Assembly (NCBI RefSeq): GCF_014204945.1
Contig: NZ_JACHMN010000002.1
Coordinates: 1,316,503 to 1,380,502, forward strand
Length of the DNA stretch: 64,000 bases
From: Allocatelliglobosispora scoriae
GTDB taxonomy: Bacteria; Actinomycetota; Actinomycetes; Mycobacteriales; Micromonosporaceae
Direction of reading: 5' to 3'
Position 1 is the stretch's first letter. Every line of letters starts with the position of its first letter. Below, one piece after another: positions 17,491 through 25,720 of the stretch. A program made the translations under genes and the position numbers. The notes under the pieces were generated by a model. That model worked only from the letters and a program-made list of their open reading frames with translations. It did not search any database and had not been told where the DNA came from.

Positions 17491-18720
17491 ATGTCCAACG
17501 ACACGCACCTGACCATCGTCGGCAACCCCGACAACCGGCGTGTCGCCCTCTTCACGAGGGCGGCCGCGGCGGCGGGCCTCCCCGCCCCCGAGGTCATCGC
17601 CTGGCGAGGCGTCGCCGCGGGCGAGGCCATCGCCTTCCGCCCCGGCACCCTGGTCAGAATCGACTCCCCCGGCGAGGACCCCGAGGTCGACCGCCTCCTC
17701 CGCCACGCCAAGGACCAGGCGGAGCACGGCGAGATCACCGGCACGAGGGCCTGGTTCGAGGGCTTCGCCCAGGCCCTCACCAGAATCGACAAGGCGGCCG
17801 CCGACGCCGGCGCCCACCTCCTGCACGACCCCGCCGAGATCCTCATCATGTTCGACAAGTCCTGCACCCACGCCCACCTGAGCGAAGCGGGAATCCCGGT
17901 CCCCCCTGCCCTCCCAGACAGCCCCGGAGACTGGCCGACCCTGCGTGCGCGGTTGCGAGATCAGGGTTGGGCCAGAGTCTTCGTCAAGCCACGGCACTCT
18001 TCGTCGGCCTCCGGAGTCATCGCCCTCCAGCAGGCGAGCAACGGCCGCATCATGGCCACCACCTCCACCGAACTCGCCGACGGCAGAGTCTTCAACTCCC
18101 TGCGGGTCCGCACCTACCGCGACGAGCAGACCGTCGCCGCCATCATCGACCGCCTCGCCCCCGACGGCCTCCACGTCGAACGCTGGTTCCCCAAGGCCGA
18201 CCTCAACGGCAAGGTCGTGGACCTGCGGGTCGTGGTCATCGGCGGCACTCCCACCCATGCGGTGGTCCGCTCCAGCCACACCCCCATCACCAACCTCCAC
18301 CTGGGCAACACCCGAGGCGACCTGCAAACCCTCAAACAGGCAGCCGGAAGCGCCTACGAAAAAGCCATGGAAACCTGCGAAAAGACGGCAGTCCTATTCC
18401 CCGGCAGCCCTCACGTGGCGATAGACCTGATGTTCAGCCCCACCTGGCAGTCCCAAGCAATAGCCGAGGTCAACGCCTTCGGTGATCTCCTCCCTGGCGT
18501 CACCACCAACGGCCAGGACACCTACGCGGCCCAGATAGCCACAATATTGAATAGCCCGACGAACCACGTCCCACCGTCAAGCAGCAACCAACCGACGGTA
18601 GACCCCCCGCCACCCGGACCCGGTCAGGTTTCGGGGCGGGGATCGACCCACGACGGGATCAAGCCTGACCGCCCAGAGTGGGTCGATCCCCGCCCCGAAA
18701 CCCCCACAGCGACACCATGA
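17491..18720 (+). CDS. STM4014-family ATP-grasp protein with palindrome-derived tail
   Basis: 409 residues. LTIVGNPDNRRVALF opens a pre-ATP-grasp domain; residues ~165-345 contain ATP-grasp elements (ARVFVKPRHSSSASGV, VVDLRVVVIGG, VAIDLMFSP and AIAEVNAFGDLLPG, with the Glu/Asn metal ligands). The fold ligates a carboxylate to an amine or similar. ATG at 17491 fits the family start; an in-frame ATG at 17458 lies inside STM4015. The last ~45 residues are Pro-rich low complexity and are encoded by a perfect 25-bp inverted repeat at 18627-18702, so they look like a late addition. The stop overlaps the next ATG (ATGA at 18717). Confidence 0.85.
   Translation: MSNDTHLTIVGNPDNRRVALFTRAAAAAGLPAPEVIAWRGVAAGEAIAFRPGTLVRIDSPGEDPEVDRLLRHAKDQAEHGEITGTRAWFEGFAQALTRIDKAAADAGAHLLHDPAEILIMFDKSCTHAHLSEAGIPVPPALPDSPGDWPTLRARLRDQGWARVFVKPRHSSSASGVIALQQASNGRIMATTSTELADGRVFNSLRVRTYRDEQTVAAIIDRLAPDGLHVERWFPKADLNGKVVDLRVVVIGGTPTHAVVRSSHTPITNLHLGNTRGDLQTLKQAAGSAYEKAMETCEKTAVLFPGSPHVAIDLMFSPTWQSQAIAEVNAFGDLLPGVTTNGQDTYAAQIATILNSPTNHVPPSSSNQPTVDPPPPGPGQVSGRGSTHDGIKPDRPEWVDPRPETPTATP
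18627..18702. repeat. Stem-loop element, family E, inside STM4014 coding sequence
   Basis: Perfect 25-bp inverted arms at 18627-18651 and 18678-18702 (starting GGTTTCGGGGCGGGGATCG) with a 26-nt loop. It lies within the reading frame of the STM4014 gene, ending 15 bp before the STM4013 start codon, and could attenuate transcription or block translation within the operon. Confidence 0.88.
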
Positions 18721-19499
18721 AAAGCCTGATCCCCTCCCACGACCTGGCATTCATCACCCTGGACACCCTCCGATACGACACAGCCACACAACAAGCAGCA
18801 CAAGGACGAACACCCAACCTCAGCAAGGCCGCGACCTGGGAAAAGAGACACACCCCGGCCAGCTTCACCTACGCCGCCCACCACGCGTTCTTCGCCGGCT
18901 TCCTCCCCACCCCCGCCACCCCCAGGCTCTTCGCAGCCCACTTCCCCGGCAGCACCACCACCACGGACGACACCTGGACCTTCGACGCCCCCGACGTGGT
19001 CACCGCGCTGAGCGAAACCGGCTACCACACCCTCTGCATCGGCGGCGTGGGCTTCTTCAACAAGCGGTCAGCCCTGGGCAGCGTCCTGCCCGGCCTCTTC
19101 GCCGAATCCCACTGGCAGGAGAGCTTCGGCGTCACCGAACCGGACTCGCTCCGCCACCAACTGGACCAGCTGGAAGCGTCGACCGCGCGGCTGGCTGCGG
19201 GGCGACCGCTCTTCACCTTCCTCAACGTCTCCGCCCTGCACCAGCCCAACCGCCACTACCTCCCCGGCGCCACCGAGGACTCCCTCGAGAGCCACGCCGC
19301 CGCGCTGGCCTATGTGGACACCCGGATCGAGCGCCTCTTCCGGCTGCTCTCCGCCCGCGGCCGCCCCTGCTTCGTCATCATCTGCGCCGACCACGGCACC
19401 GCTTACGGCGAGGACGGCCTCCACGGCCACCGGGTCGGGCACGACGTGGTCTGGACCGTCCCCTACGCCCACTTCACGCTGCATCCGGGAGAGTGGTGA
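18717..19499 (+). CDS. STM4013/SEN3800-family alkaline-phosphatase-fold hydrolase
   Basis: 260 residues. The N-terminal FITLDTLRYD (D16, D21) and C-terminal ICADHGTAYGEDGLHGHRVGHD (D225, H226 and following His) are metal-binding segments of the sulfatase/alkaline phosphatase superfamily. The sulfatase signature C/S-x-P-x-R is absent; SFTYAAHH around residue 50 probably supplies a Ser/Thr nucleophile, so phospho-ester or phospho-transfer chemistry is more likely than sulfate release. ATG overlaps the STM4014 stop; the radical SAM gene begins one base after its stop. Substrate unknown. Confidence 0.83.
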   Translation: MKSLIPSHDLAFITLDTLRYDTATQQAAQGRTPNLSKAATWEKRHTPASFTYAAHHAFFAGFLPTPATPRLFAAHFPGSTTTTDDTWTFDAPDVVTALSETGYHTLCIGGVGFFNKRSALGSVLPGLFAESHWQESFGVTEPDSLRHQLDQLEASTARLAAGRPLFTFLNVSALHQPNRHYLPGATEDSLESHAAALAYVDTRIERLFRLLSARGRPCFVIICADHGTAYGEDGLHGHRVGHDVVWTVPYAHFTLHPGEW

Positions 19500-19500
19500 C

Positions 19501-20820
19501 GTGCTCGACGGTTCCCCTTACCAGGGCTACCTCTACGCCTACCCGCACAAGTCGGCGTACCGGCCGCTGCGCCCGCGACCCGCGCTGCGGGACGTGTGGG
19601 CGGCCGAGCCCCGAGACGCGCTCTTCCTCTACCTGCACATCCCCTTCTGCGAGATGCGCTGCGGGTTCTGCAACCTCTTCACCCGGGCCAACCCGCCCGC
19701 CGAGCAGGCAGCCGCCTACCTGCGGCAACTCCGCCACCAGGCCGTCGAGGTCGCGGCAGCGCTGGGCCCCGCCGGCTTCGCGCGGGCGGCAATCGGCGGG
19801 GGTACGCCGACCTACCTCACCGCCGACGAGCTGACGGAGCTCTTCTCCATCACCCGTGACGTGCTGGGCCTGGACCCCAGACGTGCCCTGCTCTCGGTCG
19901 AGACGTCGCCCGCCACGGCGACCCCGGACCGCCTCGCCGTCCTCGCCGCCAACGGCACCCACCGGGTCAGCATCGGCGTCCAGAGCTTCCTCGACAGCGA
20001 GGCCCATGCGGCGGGGCGCCCCCAGCGGCGGGCCGAGGTCGACGCGGCGCTCGACGCGATCCGCGCGGCGGAGGTCCCGCTGCTCAACGTGGACCTGATC
20101 TACGGCATCCCGGGTCAGACGGCGGCGACGTGGGAGCAGTCGCTGCGCACGGCGCTGACCTGGCGACCGGAGGAGATCTACCTCTACCCGCTCTACGTCC
20201 GCCCGCTGACCGGCCTCGGCCGGCGCGCTCCCGACGGTCCCGATCCGGCCTGGGACGCCGAGCGCCTCGACCGCTACCGCCATGGCCGGGACCTGCTGCG
20301 CGAGGCCGGTTACCGGCAGTTGTCGATGCGCCAGTTCCGCCACGAGACGGCGCTGGACGCGGTGGGCGACGCGGACTACTGCTGCCAGGACGACGGCATG
20401 GTGGGGTTGGGCTGCGGCGCCCGCTCCTACACGACCGATCTGCACTACTCGTTCGACTACGCCGTGAGCGTCGGCGAGGTCCGCGCCATCATCGACGACT
20501 ACCTGCGCCGCCCGCCCGCCGACTTCGGCTTCGCCGAGTTCGGGTTCCGTCTCGACGCCGACGAGCAGCGGCTGCGCTGGCTGGTGAAGTCGCTCCTGCG
20601 GGCCGAGGGCGCGGACGTCAGGGCTTATGCGGCCCGGTTCGGCACCGGGCTCCTGGCCGACTTCCCGCACCTCGCGAAGCTGACCGAACGCGGATGGGCG
20701 GCGGTCTCCGACGACCGCGTCACCCTGACCGACGAGGGCCTGGCCCACAGCGACTCGATCGGCCCGTGGACGGTCTCCGACCGGGTCCGGGACGCGATGG
20801 CGGGGGCGGTGCTGCGGTGA
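19501..20820 (+). CDS. STM4012-family radical SAM protein (HemN-like)
   Basis: 439 residues. LYLHIPFCEMRCGFCNLFT carries the CxxxCxxC cluster ligands C50, C54 and C57 in HemN-type context, followed by IGGGTPTYLT and SIGVQSFLDSEAHAAGR, and a C-terminal HemN-C-like domain ending in a winged-helix-like DRVTLTDEGLAHSDSIGPWTVSD. HemN relatives bind two SAM molecules and act as oxidases, methyltransferases or cyclases; this clade's reaction is not known to me. GTG at 19501, one base after the STM4013 stop, gives the expected family N-terminus. The next gene overlaps by GTGA. Confidence 0.88.
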   Translation: MLDGSPYQGYLYAYPHKSAYRPLRPRPALRDVWAAEPRDALFLYLHIPFCEMRCGFCNLFTRANPPAEQAAAYLRQLRHQAVEVAAALGPAGFARAAIGGGTPTYLTADELTELFSITRDVLGLDPRRALLSVETSPATATPDRLAVLAANGTHRVSIGVQSFLDSEAHAAGRPQRRAEVDAALDAIRAAEVPLLNVDLIYGIPGQTAATWEQSLRTALTWRPEEIYLYPLYVRPLTGLGRRAPDGPDPAWDAERLDRYRHGRDLLREAGYRQLSMRQFRHETALDAVGDADYCCQDDGMVGLGCGARSYTTDLHYSFDYAVSVGEVRAIIDDYLRRPPADFGFAEFGFRLDADEQRLRWLVKSLLRAEGADVRAYAARFGTGLLADFPHLAKLTERGWAAVSDDRVTLTDEGLAHSDSIGPWTVSDRVRDAMAGAVLR

Positions 20821-21731
20821 GGCTGATGCTGCTCTACCGGGGACCGCTGGCGAGCTGCAACTACGACTGCCCCTACTGCCCCTTCGCGAAGCGCCGCGAC
20901 TCCCCCGATCAGCTCCGCACGGACCGGGCGGACCTGGCCCGCTTCACCGACTGGGTGGCCGCCAACCCGCACGGCGACACCCTGTCGATCCTGTTCACCC
21001 CGTGGGGCGAGGGCCTGACCCGCTCCTGGTACCGCGAGGCCCTCACGACGCTGTCACACCTGCCGCAGGTGGAGCGGGTCGCCATCCAGACCAACCTCGC
21101 CGGGCGGCTCGGCTGGGTCGCCGACGCCGATCCGGGCTCGCTGGCGCTCTGGTGCACCTATCACCCCGGCCAGGTGACCCGGGAGCGATTCCTGGCGGCG
21201 TGCGCGACGCTGCGCGGGCACGGCATCCGGCACTCCGTCGGCATGGTGGGACTGCCGGAGCACCACGCCGAGGCGGTCGCGCTACGCGCCGCACTGCCTG
21301 CGGAGACCTACCTGTGGATCAACGCGGCGGACGGGCACACGTATGGCGCCGACGACGAGGCCCGCTGGACGCTGATCGATCCGCTCTTCGGCTTCAGCGC
21401 GAGACCGCACAGCTCGCTCGGTGACGAGTGCGGGGCCGGTGAGACCTCGCTCTCGGTGATCGGCGACGGCACGGTGCGGCGCTGCCACTTCCTGCCCGAG
21501 CCGCTCGGCAACCTCTATGACGGGTCCTACCGCGCGGCACTGCGACCGCGCGGCTGCACCGCGTCCGTGTGCGACTGCCACATCGGCTACGTGCACCTCA
21601 AACGGCTCGGCCTGCACCAGATCTTCGCGGGCGGTGTCGCGGAGCGCATCCCGGCCGTCGGGGCACCCACCTGGGGCGCCCCGACGGCGGCGGTCAGGTC
21701 TGCTGCAGCGGAGAGTATTCCGCTTCGGTGA
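20817..21731 (+). CDS. STM4011-family radical SAM protein
   Basis: 304 residues. CNYDCPYC near the N-terminus gives the 4Fe-4S ligands C14, C18 and C21. After the partial TIM barrel the C-terminal region is rich in Cys (DECGAGE, RRCHF, RGCTASVCDCHIGY), in the spacing style of SPASM/twitch auxiliary clusters, suggesting at least one extra iron-sulfur cluster and action on a peptide-like substrate. GTG start overlaps the STM4012 stop (GTGA at 20817). The last 38 bp overlap the end of the convergent DUF6745 gene. Confidence 0.87.
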   Translation: MRLMLLYRGPLASCNYDCPYCPFAKRRDSPDQLRTDRADLARFTDWVAANPHGDTLSILFTPWGEGLTRSWYREALTTLSHLPQVERVAIQTNLAGRLGWVADADPGSLALWCTYHPGQVTRERFLAACATLRGHGIRHSVGMVGLPEHHAEAVALRAALPAETYLWINAADGHTYGADDEARWTLIDPLFGFSARPHSSLGDECGAGETSLSVIGDGTVRRCHFLPEPLGNLYDGSYRAALRPRGCTASVCDCHIGYVHLKRLGLHQIFAGGVAERIPAVGAPTWGAPTAAVRSAAAESIPLR

Positions 21732-22818
21732 GGTCGAACGTCCACGCGACCCCGGCCCGAGCGGTGCGGATCGTCGGCGGCACCCGCAGGAAGTAGGTGC
21801 GGAACGTGCCGTCCGGCTCGGCCGTCGAGTTGATCACCTCGACCATCACCAGCGGCTCGTCGCCCGGCAGCTCCACCCGCCACAGGACGCCGCACTCGTC
21901 GCTCTGCGTCCGGGCGGCACCCGAGTCGCGCAGGTAGCGGTCGAAGCCGAAGTGCTCCAGCATCACGCGGCGGATCTCCGCGTTGTCCTCGGCCCGGATC
22001 CGCTCGACCGTCAGCGAGCCCAGCTCGTCGGCGACCTCGGCCGGGATCGGCATGCCCCGCCAGGCGTGCAGGCCGAATCCGTCGGGATAGGACAGTGCCG
22101 CGCCGTCGCCGTGGTGCAGCCGGCCCAGGTTGTCGCGGTGCACCTCGCGGGGGCGCTCGGTGATGATCGCCAGGTGCTCGAACGCCCACCACCAGCCCGC
22201 CGAACGGGCGACCGCGGCGAGACCGGCGAGCTCGGCCGTGCCCTCGTCGAAGGCGCCGAGCCAGGCGGCGTCGTGCTGGCCGAAGATCGGGTCCAGCATC
22301 GCCTCCCGGCTCGCCGCACCGAGCGGACCGCTGTCGGCGGCGAACTGCGCGTCCAGCCTGGTGCGCAACGGAGTCACGATCTGCTCGACGAGCTGCTGCC
22401 AGGGCCGCCGGGACGAAGCCGCCCAGTGCCGGGCGAACCCGACGCCGCCGAGCTGCGCCACCAGCTCCGCCCGGGCCCGGGCCCAGGGACCGGTGCGAAC
22501 CTTGGGCCGCACCGAACCGCCGAGCACCGTCTGGCCGGGGAAGGCGCTCTGGGCGAAGAGCAGGTCGCGGACGCCGGACTGCTCCGCGCCGCCCGTCTCG
22601 CCGGTGCGCAGCATCGCGATCGCCACGGCCGCAGCCGCCGGGGAGCCGAACCAGAGGATCTGCTCCGGCGGCGTCAGCCCGGCATCGGCGTAGGCGCGGC
22701 GGACACCGGCCTCGGCGGCGGCCCGGTCGGCGGGCACGCAGGTCAACCCGGTGTCGAGCCACTCATCGGCGCGGGCGGCGAGCGTCGTGTCGGGGGTCTG
22801 CACCGTCTCGGTGGTCAT
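21694..22818 (-). CDS. DUF6745-domain protein
   Basis: About 374 residues, soluble. The C-terminal ~170 residues (FEHLAIITERPREVHRDN, HHGDGAALSYPDGFGLHAWRG, VMLEHFGFDRYL, VEVINSTAEPDGTFRTYFLRVPP) correspond to the uncharacterised DUF6745 domain, which often contains short DGxA-type repeats resembling MORN-like or toxin-immunity folds. ATG at 22818 has GAGGGG seven bases upstream; a GTG at 22824 is also possible. It starts 11 bp behind the small gene at 22830, and the two are known to me as recurrent neighbours in other bacteria. Function unknown. Confidence 0.78.
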   Translation of the reverse strand: MTTETVQTPDTTLAARADEWLDTGLTCVPADRAAAEAGVRRAYADAGLTPPEQILWFGSPAAAAVAIAMLRTGETGGAEQSGVRDLLFAQSAFPGQTVLGGSVRPKVRTGPWARARAELVAQLGGVGFARHWAASSRRPWQQLVEQIVTPLRTRLDAQFAADSGPLGAASREAMLDPIFGQHDAAWLGAFDEGTAELAGLAAVARSAGWWWAFEHLAIITERPREVHRDNLGRLHHGDGAALSYPDGFGLHAWRGMPIPAEVADELGSLTVERIRAEDNAEIRRVMLEHFGFDRYLRDSGAARTQSDECGVLWRVELPGDEPLVMVEVINSTAEPDGTFRTYFLRVPPTIRTARAGVAWTFDLTEAEYSPLQQT

Positions 22819-22829
22819 CGTCACACCCC

Positions 22830-23150
22830 TCAGTCCGCGACCGGGCGGATCGCGCCGGGGAAGTATTCCCGCTGGCGGATCACGCGATAGGCGCCGGGGC
22901 CGAGCGCGATCGGCCCGTGCTCCTCGTGACCGAGCCGGCCATAGCCCTCGATCAGCAGGAAGAGCTGCCCCGGGTCGTCGGGCGGGCAGAGCATGGAGAC
23001 CCGCTCACCCGTGATGACGTGGGCGTGCCCGGTCGCCTCGCCGAGCGCCAGCACCATGCGGTTGCGCCGATCGCGCGGTGCCTGCATCAGCCCGGATGGC
23101 AGATCCTCGCGATCCATCGGCATGACAAGCACGTCGCCCTGTCGGTACAT
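22830..23150 (-). CDS. Small conserved protein paired with DUF6745
   Basis: 106 residues, no signal peptide. Beta-rich: MYRQGDVLVMPMD, ATGHAHVITGERVSML, LFLLIEGYGRLGHEEHGPIALGPGAYRVIRQREYFPG. The His-containing ATGHAHV segment followed by GHEEHGPI resembles cupin-like or self-processing beta folds, but I cannot assign one. ATG at 23150 follows GGAGCTAACCG. It is the promoter-proximal member of a two-gene operon with the DUF6745 gene, facing the STM4015-4011 operon. Confidence 0.7.
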   Translation of the reverse strand: MYRQGDVLVMPMDREDLPSGLMQAPRDRRNRMVLALGEATGHAHVITGERVSMLCPPDDPGQLFLLIEGYGRLGHEEHGPIALGPGAYRVIRQREYFPGAIRPVAD

Positions 23151-23190
23151 CGGTTAGCTCCGTCGATTGTGGGAAGGTGGCTGACGGAGC

Positions 23191-24015
23191 CTAGCGACCG
23201 GGTGTGACATTGCCCAGTCGAGGTGCGTCGGCGAAGAGTTCCTCCAGCGTGAGCGCCACACCGTCGTCGTCGTTGCTCGCCGTGATCCGGTGCGCCGCCG
23301 CGAGCACGGCCGGATGGGCGTTGGCGACGGCGACCGCTGTCCCGGCCCAGCGCAGCACCGACAGGTCGTTGGGCATGTCACCGAAGGCGATGACCTGCTC
23401 CGGCCCCACGCCCCACCCGGCGCAGAGCCGGGCCAGAGCATCCACCTTGGAGACTCCTGCCGCGCTGATCTCGATCAGCCCTTTCCCGCCGGAGTGGGTG
23501 ATGTCCACCTCCGCCAGCAGCGAGCGCAGCCGGTCCAGCACGGCGTCGGTCACCGGCTCCGGCGTCCAGGCCAGCAGTTTCACGCAGGATTCGGCGGCCC
23601 AGAGCTCGTCGAGCGTCTCGGCGGGGAAGCGCTCGCGGTCCCGGGTCGCGACATGCCCGTATCCGGGGCCGATCAGCGCCCGATGCCCGGTCTCCACGGT
23701 GAAGGTGACGCCGGGAAGGGCCGACACGAGCAGGGCAGCGGTGCGCCGGGCGGTCTCGAGCGGCAGCGGGCCGACGATCTCCATCGCGTCGGTGCCGAGG
23801 TCCGCCACGATCGCGCCGTTGGAGCAGACCGCGACGCCGCTGATCCCCGCCTCGGCGGCGAGCATCCGGGTGAAGCGCGGCGGCCGCGCGGTGACGACCA
23901 CCACGCGCGCTCCGGCCGCCGTCGCCCGGGCCAACACCGCCACGGTACGCGCGGAGACCGTCGAATCCGACCGCAGCAGGGTGCCGTCAAGGTCAACCGC
24001 TATGACGCTGATCAT
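23191..24015 (-). CDS. Cof-type HAD-superfamily hydrolase
   Basis: 274 residues. HAD motif I is VDLDGTLL (residues 6-13), motif II VVTARPPRF near residue 42, motif III Lys in SKVDAL, and motif IV FGDMPNDLSVL, in the order of Cof/YbiV phosphatases with a C2B cap. These remove phosphate from sugar phosphates, nucleotides or flavin precursors. ATG at 24015 gives a protein starting right at motif I; an upstream in-frame ATG at 24060 would add 15 residues without domain support. Divergent from the GNAT gene. Confidence 0.9.
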   Translation of the reverse strand: MISVIAVDLDGTLLRSDSTVSARTVAVLARATAAGARVVVVTARPPRFTRMLAAEAGISGVAVCSNGAIVADLGTDAMEIVGPLPLETARRTAALLVSALPGVTFTVETGHRALIGPGYGHVATRDRERFPAETLDELWAAESCVKLLAWTPEPVTDAVLDRLRSLLAEVDITHSGGKGLIEISAAGVSKVDALARLCAGWGVGPEQVIAFGDMPNDLSVLRWAGTAVAVANAHPAVLAAAHRITASNDDDGVALTLEELFADAPRLGNVTPGR

Positions 24016-24083
24016 GCCCGGCAGGATAGCCGAAATGTGGATCACCCCTATCCGCAGCACGACAAATCAAGTAAAACGTGCAC

Positions 24084-24683
24084 ATGACTGAATCTGTGCT
24101 CGTTCGGCGGGCCACCCCGGCCGACGCCGCCGACCTGGCCACCATGATGAGTGAGGCCTTCATGGCCGACCCCGTCGCCACCTGGGTCTTCCCCGAGACC
24201 GACATGCGCCGAAAACTGCACCCGGCGTTCTTTCGGATCTTCGTGGACCTCGCCATCGCGGAGGGCGTGGCTCTCACCACCGACGACCTCGCCGGGGTGA
24301 CCCTCTGGTACGCCTTCGACCCCGCCCACGAACCCGACGACCCCGAGCCGTTCCGGGACCTGTTCCGCGAGGCGCTCGACCCCTACCACGCCGACCGGTT
24401 CCTCGTTCTGGACGACCTGATGGGCGGCAACCACCCCCACCACGCCGCCCACGACTACCTCGGCTTCGCCGCCGTGGACCCCGATCGGCAGGGCCAGGGC
24501 ATCGGGGCGGCCCTGATCAGCCACCGTCTCGCCGAGCTATCCGCCGACCTGCCCGCCTACGTGGAGGCGAGCTGCGAACGCAACGCCCGCCTCTACGCCC
24601 GCCACGGCTTCCAGCACCGCTCCCCCCAGCTGACCCTCCCCGACGGCCCCACCATCCACCCGATGTGGCGCCCCGCCCCGTAA
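24084..24683 (+). CDS. GNAT-family N-acetyltransferase
   Basis: 199 residues. The fold begins VLVRRATPADAADLATMMSEAF; the acetyl-CoA pyrophosphate loop is DPDRQGQGIGAALI (residues ~135-148), followed by AYVEASCERNARLYARHGFQ, typical of small-molecule acetyltransferases. Substrate not predictable. A GTG two codons upstream (24078) is an alternative start. The gene is followed by the family B stem-loop at 24696. Confidence 0.9.
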   Translation: MTESVLVRRATPADAADLATMMSEAFMADPVATWVFPETDMRRKLHPAFFRIFVDLAIAEGVALTTDDLAGVTLWYAFDPAHEPDDPEPFRDLFREALDPYHADRFLVLDDLMGGNHPHHAAHDYLGFAAVDPDRQGQGIGAALISHRLAELSADLPAYVEASCERNARLYARHGFQHRSPQLTLPDGPTIHPMWRPAP

Positions 24684-24695
24684 CCCCCAGAAAAT

Positions 24696-24765
24696 CGCGT
24701 TGATCAAGGGAAGACTCGCCATCCGGGGTGTCCGATTCGCGGCGAGTCTTCCCTTGATCAACGCG
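24696..24765. repeat. Stem-loop element, family B copy 2
   Basis: Perfect 25-bp inverted arms at 24696-24720 and 24741-24765 with a 20-nt loop. Arms match copy 1 (3090-3163). The loop is the reverse complement of the copy 1 loop with 18 of 20 positions agreeing, so the two elements are in opposite orientation. It lies between convergent genes and probably terminates both. Confidence 0.88.
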
Positions 24766-24820
24766 GAATGAGGGCGGGACGGGGGCGCGGCGGGGGTGGG
24801 GGTGAGGGCGGGGGTGGGCG

Positions 24821-25720
24821 TCACAGCGGCTGGGGCTTCCTAGGAGGCTGGACTGCATGGTCTGGCGGGGTGCGGTATAGGTCGGCCATCAGCTCCACCA
24901 GGGCGTTCAGTGCGGGGTGGGGATCCTCGCGCCACCATGCGGCTACCACCGGGATCGGCGGGGTGCCGGGGATCGGGCGGTAGCGGACGCCGGGCCTCGG
25001 GTACTGGGCCGCCGTCGACTCCGCCGTCACGCCGATCGCCTCCCCCGCCGCGATCACCGCCAACCAGTCGTCGATGTCGCCGGTGTGCATGACCTTGCGG
25101 GGCTGGGCGTCCTCCGGCCACAGGGACAGGGTCGTGCTCCCCGTACGCCGGTCGATCACCACTGTCCGTTCGGCCAGTTCGGACAGGCGGATCGCTCGTC
25201 GGCGGGCCCATGGATCGTCGGTGGCGATCGCGCTGAACCGCCGTTCCAGACCGACCACGGCGGAGGCGAACCTGCGGTCGTCCGGCGGTACGCGCAGCAC
25301 CGCGACATCGCACGCGCCCTCGGCGAGCCCCGACGTCGGCGAGTTGGTGCGCACCAGGACGAGCTTCGTCTCGGGGTGGCGCTGCGCCCATCGGCGCTGC
25401 AACGGGACCGTGTGCTCGCCCAGCGCCGCCCAGGCGTACCCGACGCGGATCTCGCCCAGGCCGAGCTGCGCGGCCTGGACGAGCAGGTCGAGCCCGGCCA
25501 GGACGCGGCGCGCGTGGCCGAGCACCCGCGTGCCGGCGGTGGTGAGCGAGACCGCGCGGGTGGTACGCCGAACCAGCAGCACGCCGAGCGCGGCCTCCAG
25601 CCCGGCGACCGTGCGGGAGACCCCGGCCTGGGAGATGCCCAGCTCGGCGGCGGCATCGGTGAAGCTGCCCGCGTCCGCGAGGGCGACCAGGCAGCGCAGG
25701 TGGCGCAGCTCGACATTCAT
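24821..25720 (-). CDS. LysR-family transcriptional regulator
   Basis: 299 residues. N-terminal winged helix (LRHLRCLVALADAGSFTDAAAELGISQAGVSRTVAGLE) is followed by a LysR substrate-binding domain. ATG at 25720 begins the usual MNVELRHL start; longer starts run into the EamA promoter region. It is transcribed divergently from the EamA exporter gene, and a perfect 10-bp inverted repeat lies across its own start codon (25711-25741), so control of the exporter and of itself is likely. Effector unknown; an amino acid would fit an EamA target. Confidence 0.92.
   Translation of the reverse strand: MNVELRHLRCLVALADAGSFTDAAAELGISQAGVSRTVAGLEAALGVLLVRRTTRAVSLTTAGTRVLGHARRVLAGLDLLVQAAQLGLGEIRVGYAWAALGEHTVPLQRRWAQRHPETKLVLVRTNSPTSGLAEGACDVAVLRVPPDDRRFASAVVGLERRFSAIATDDPWARRRAIRLSELAERTVVIDRRTGSTTLSLWPEDAQPRKVMHTGDIDDWLAVIAAGEAIGVTAESTAAQYPRPGVRYRPIPGTPPIPVVAAWWREDPHPALNALVELMADLYRTPPDHAVQPPRKPQPL

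Noticed and set aside
18717-19499. STM4013 as a formylglycine-dependent sulfatase
   Set aside because: The C/S-x-P-x-R activation motif is missing; only the alkaline-phosphatase-superfamily metal sites are seen.
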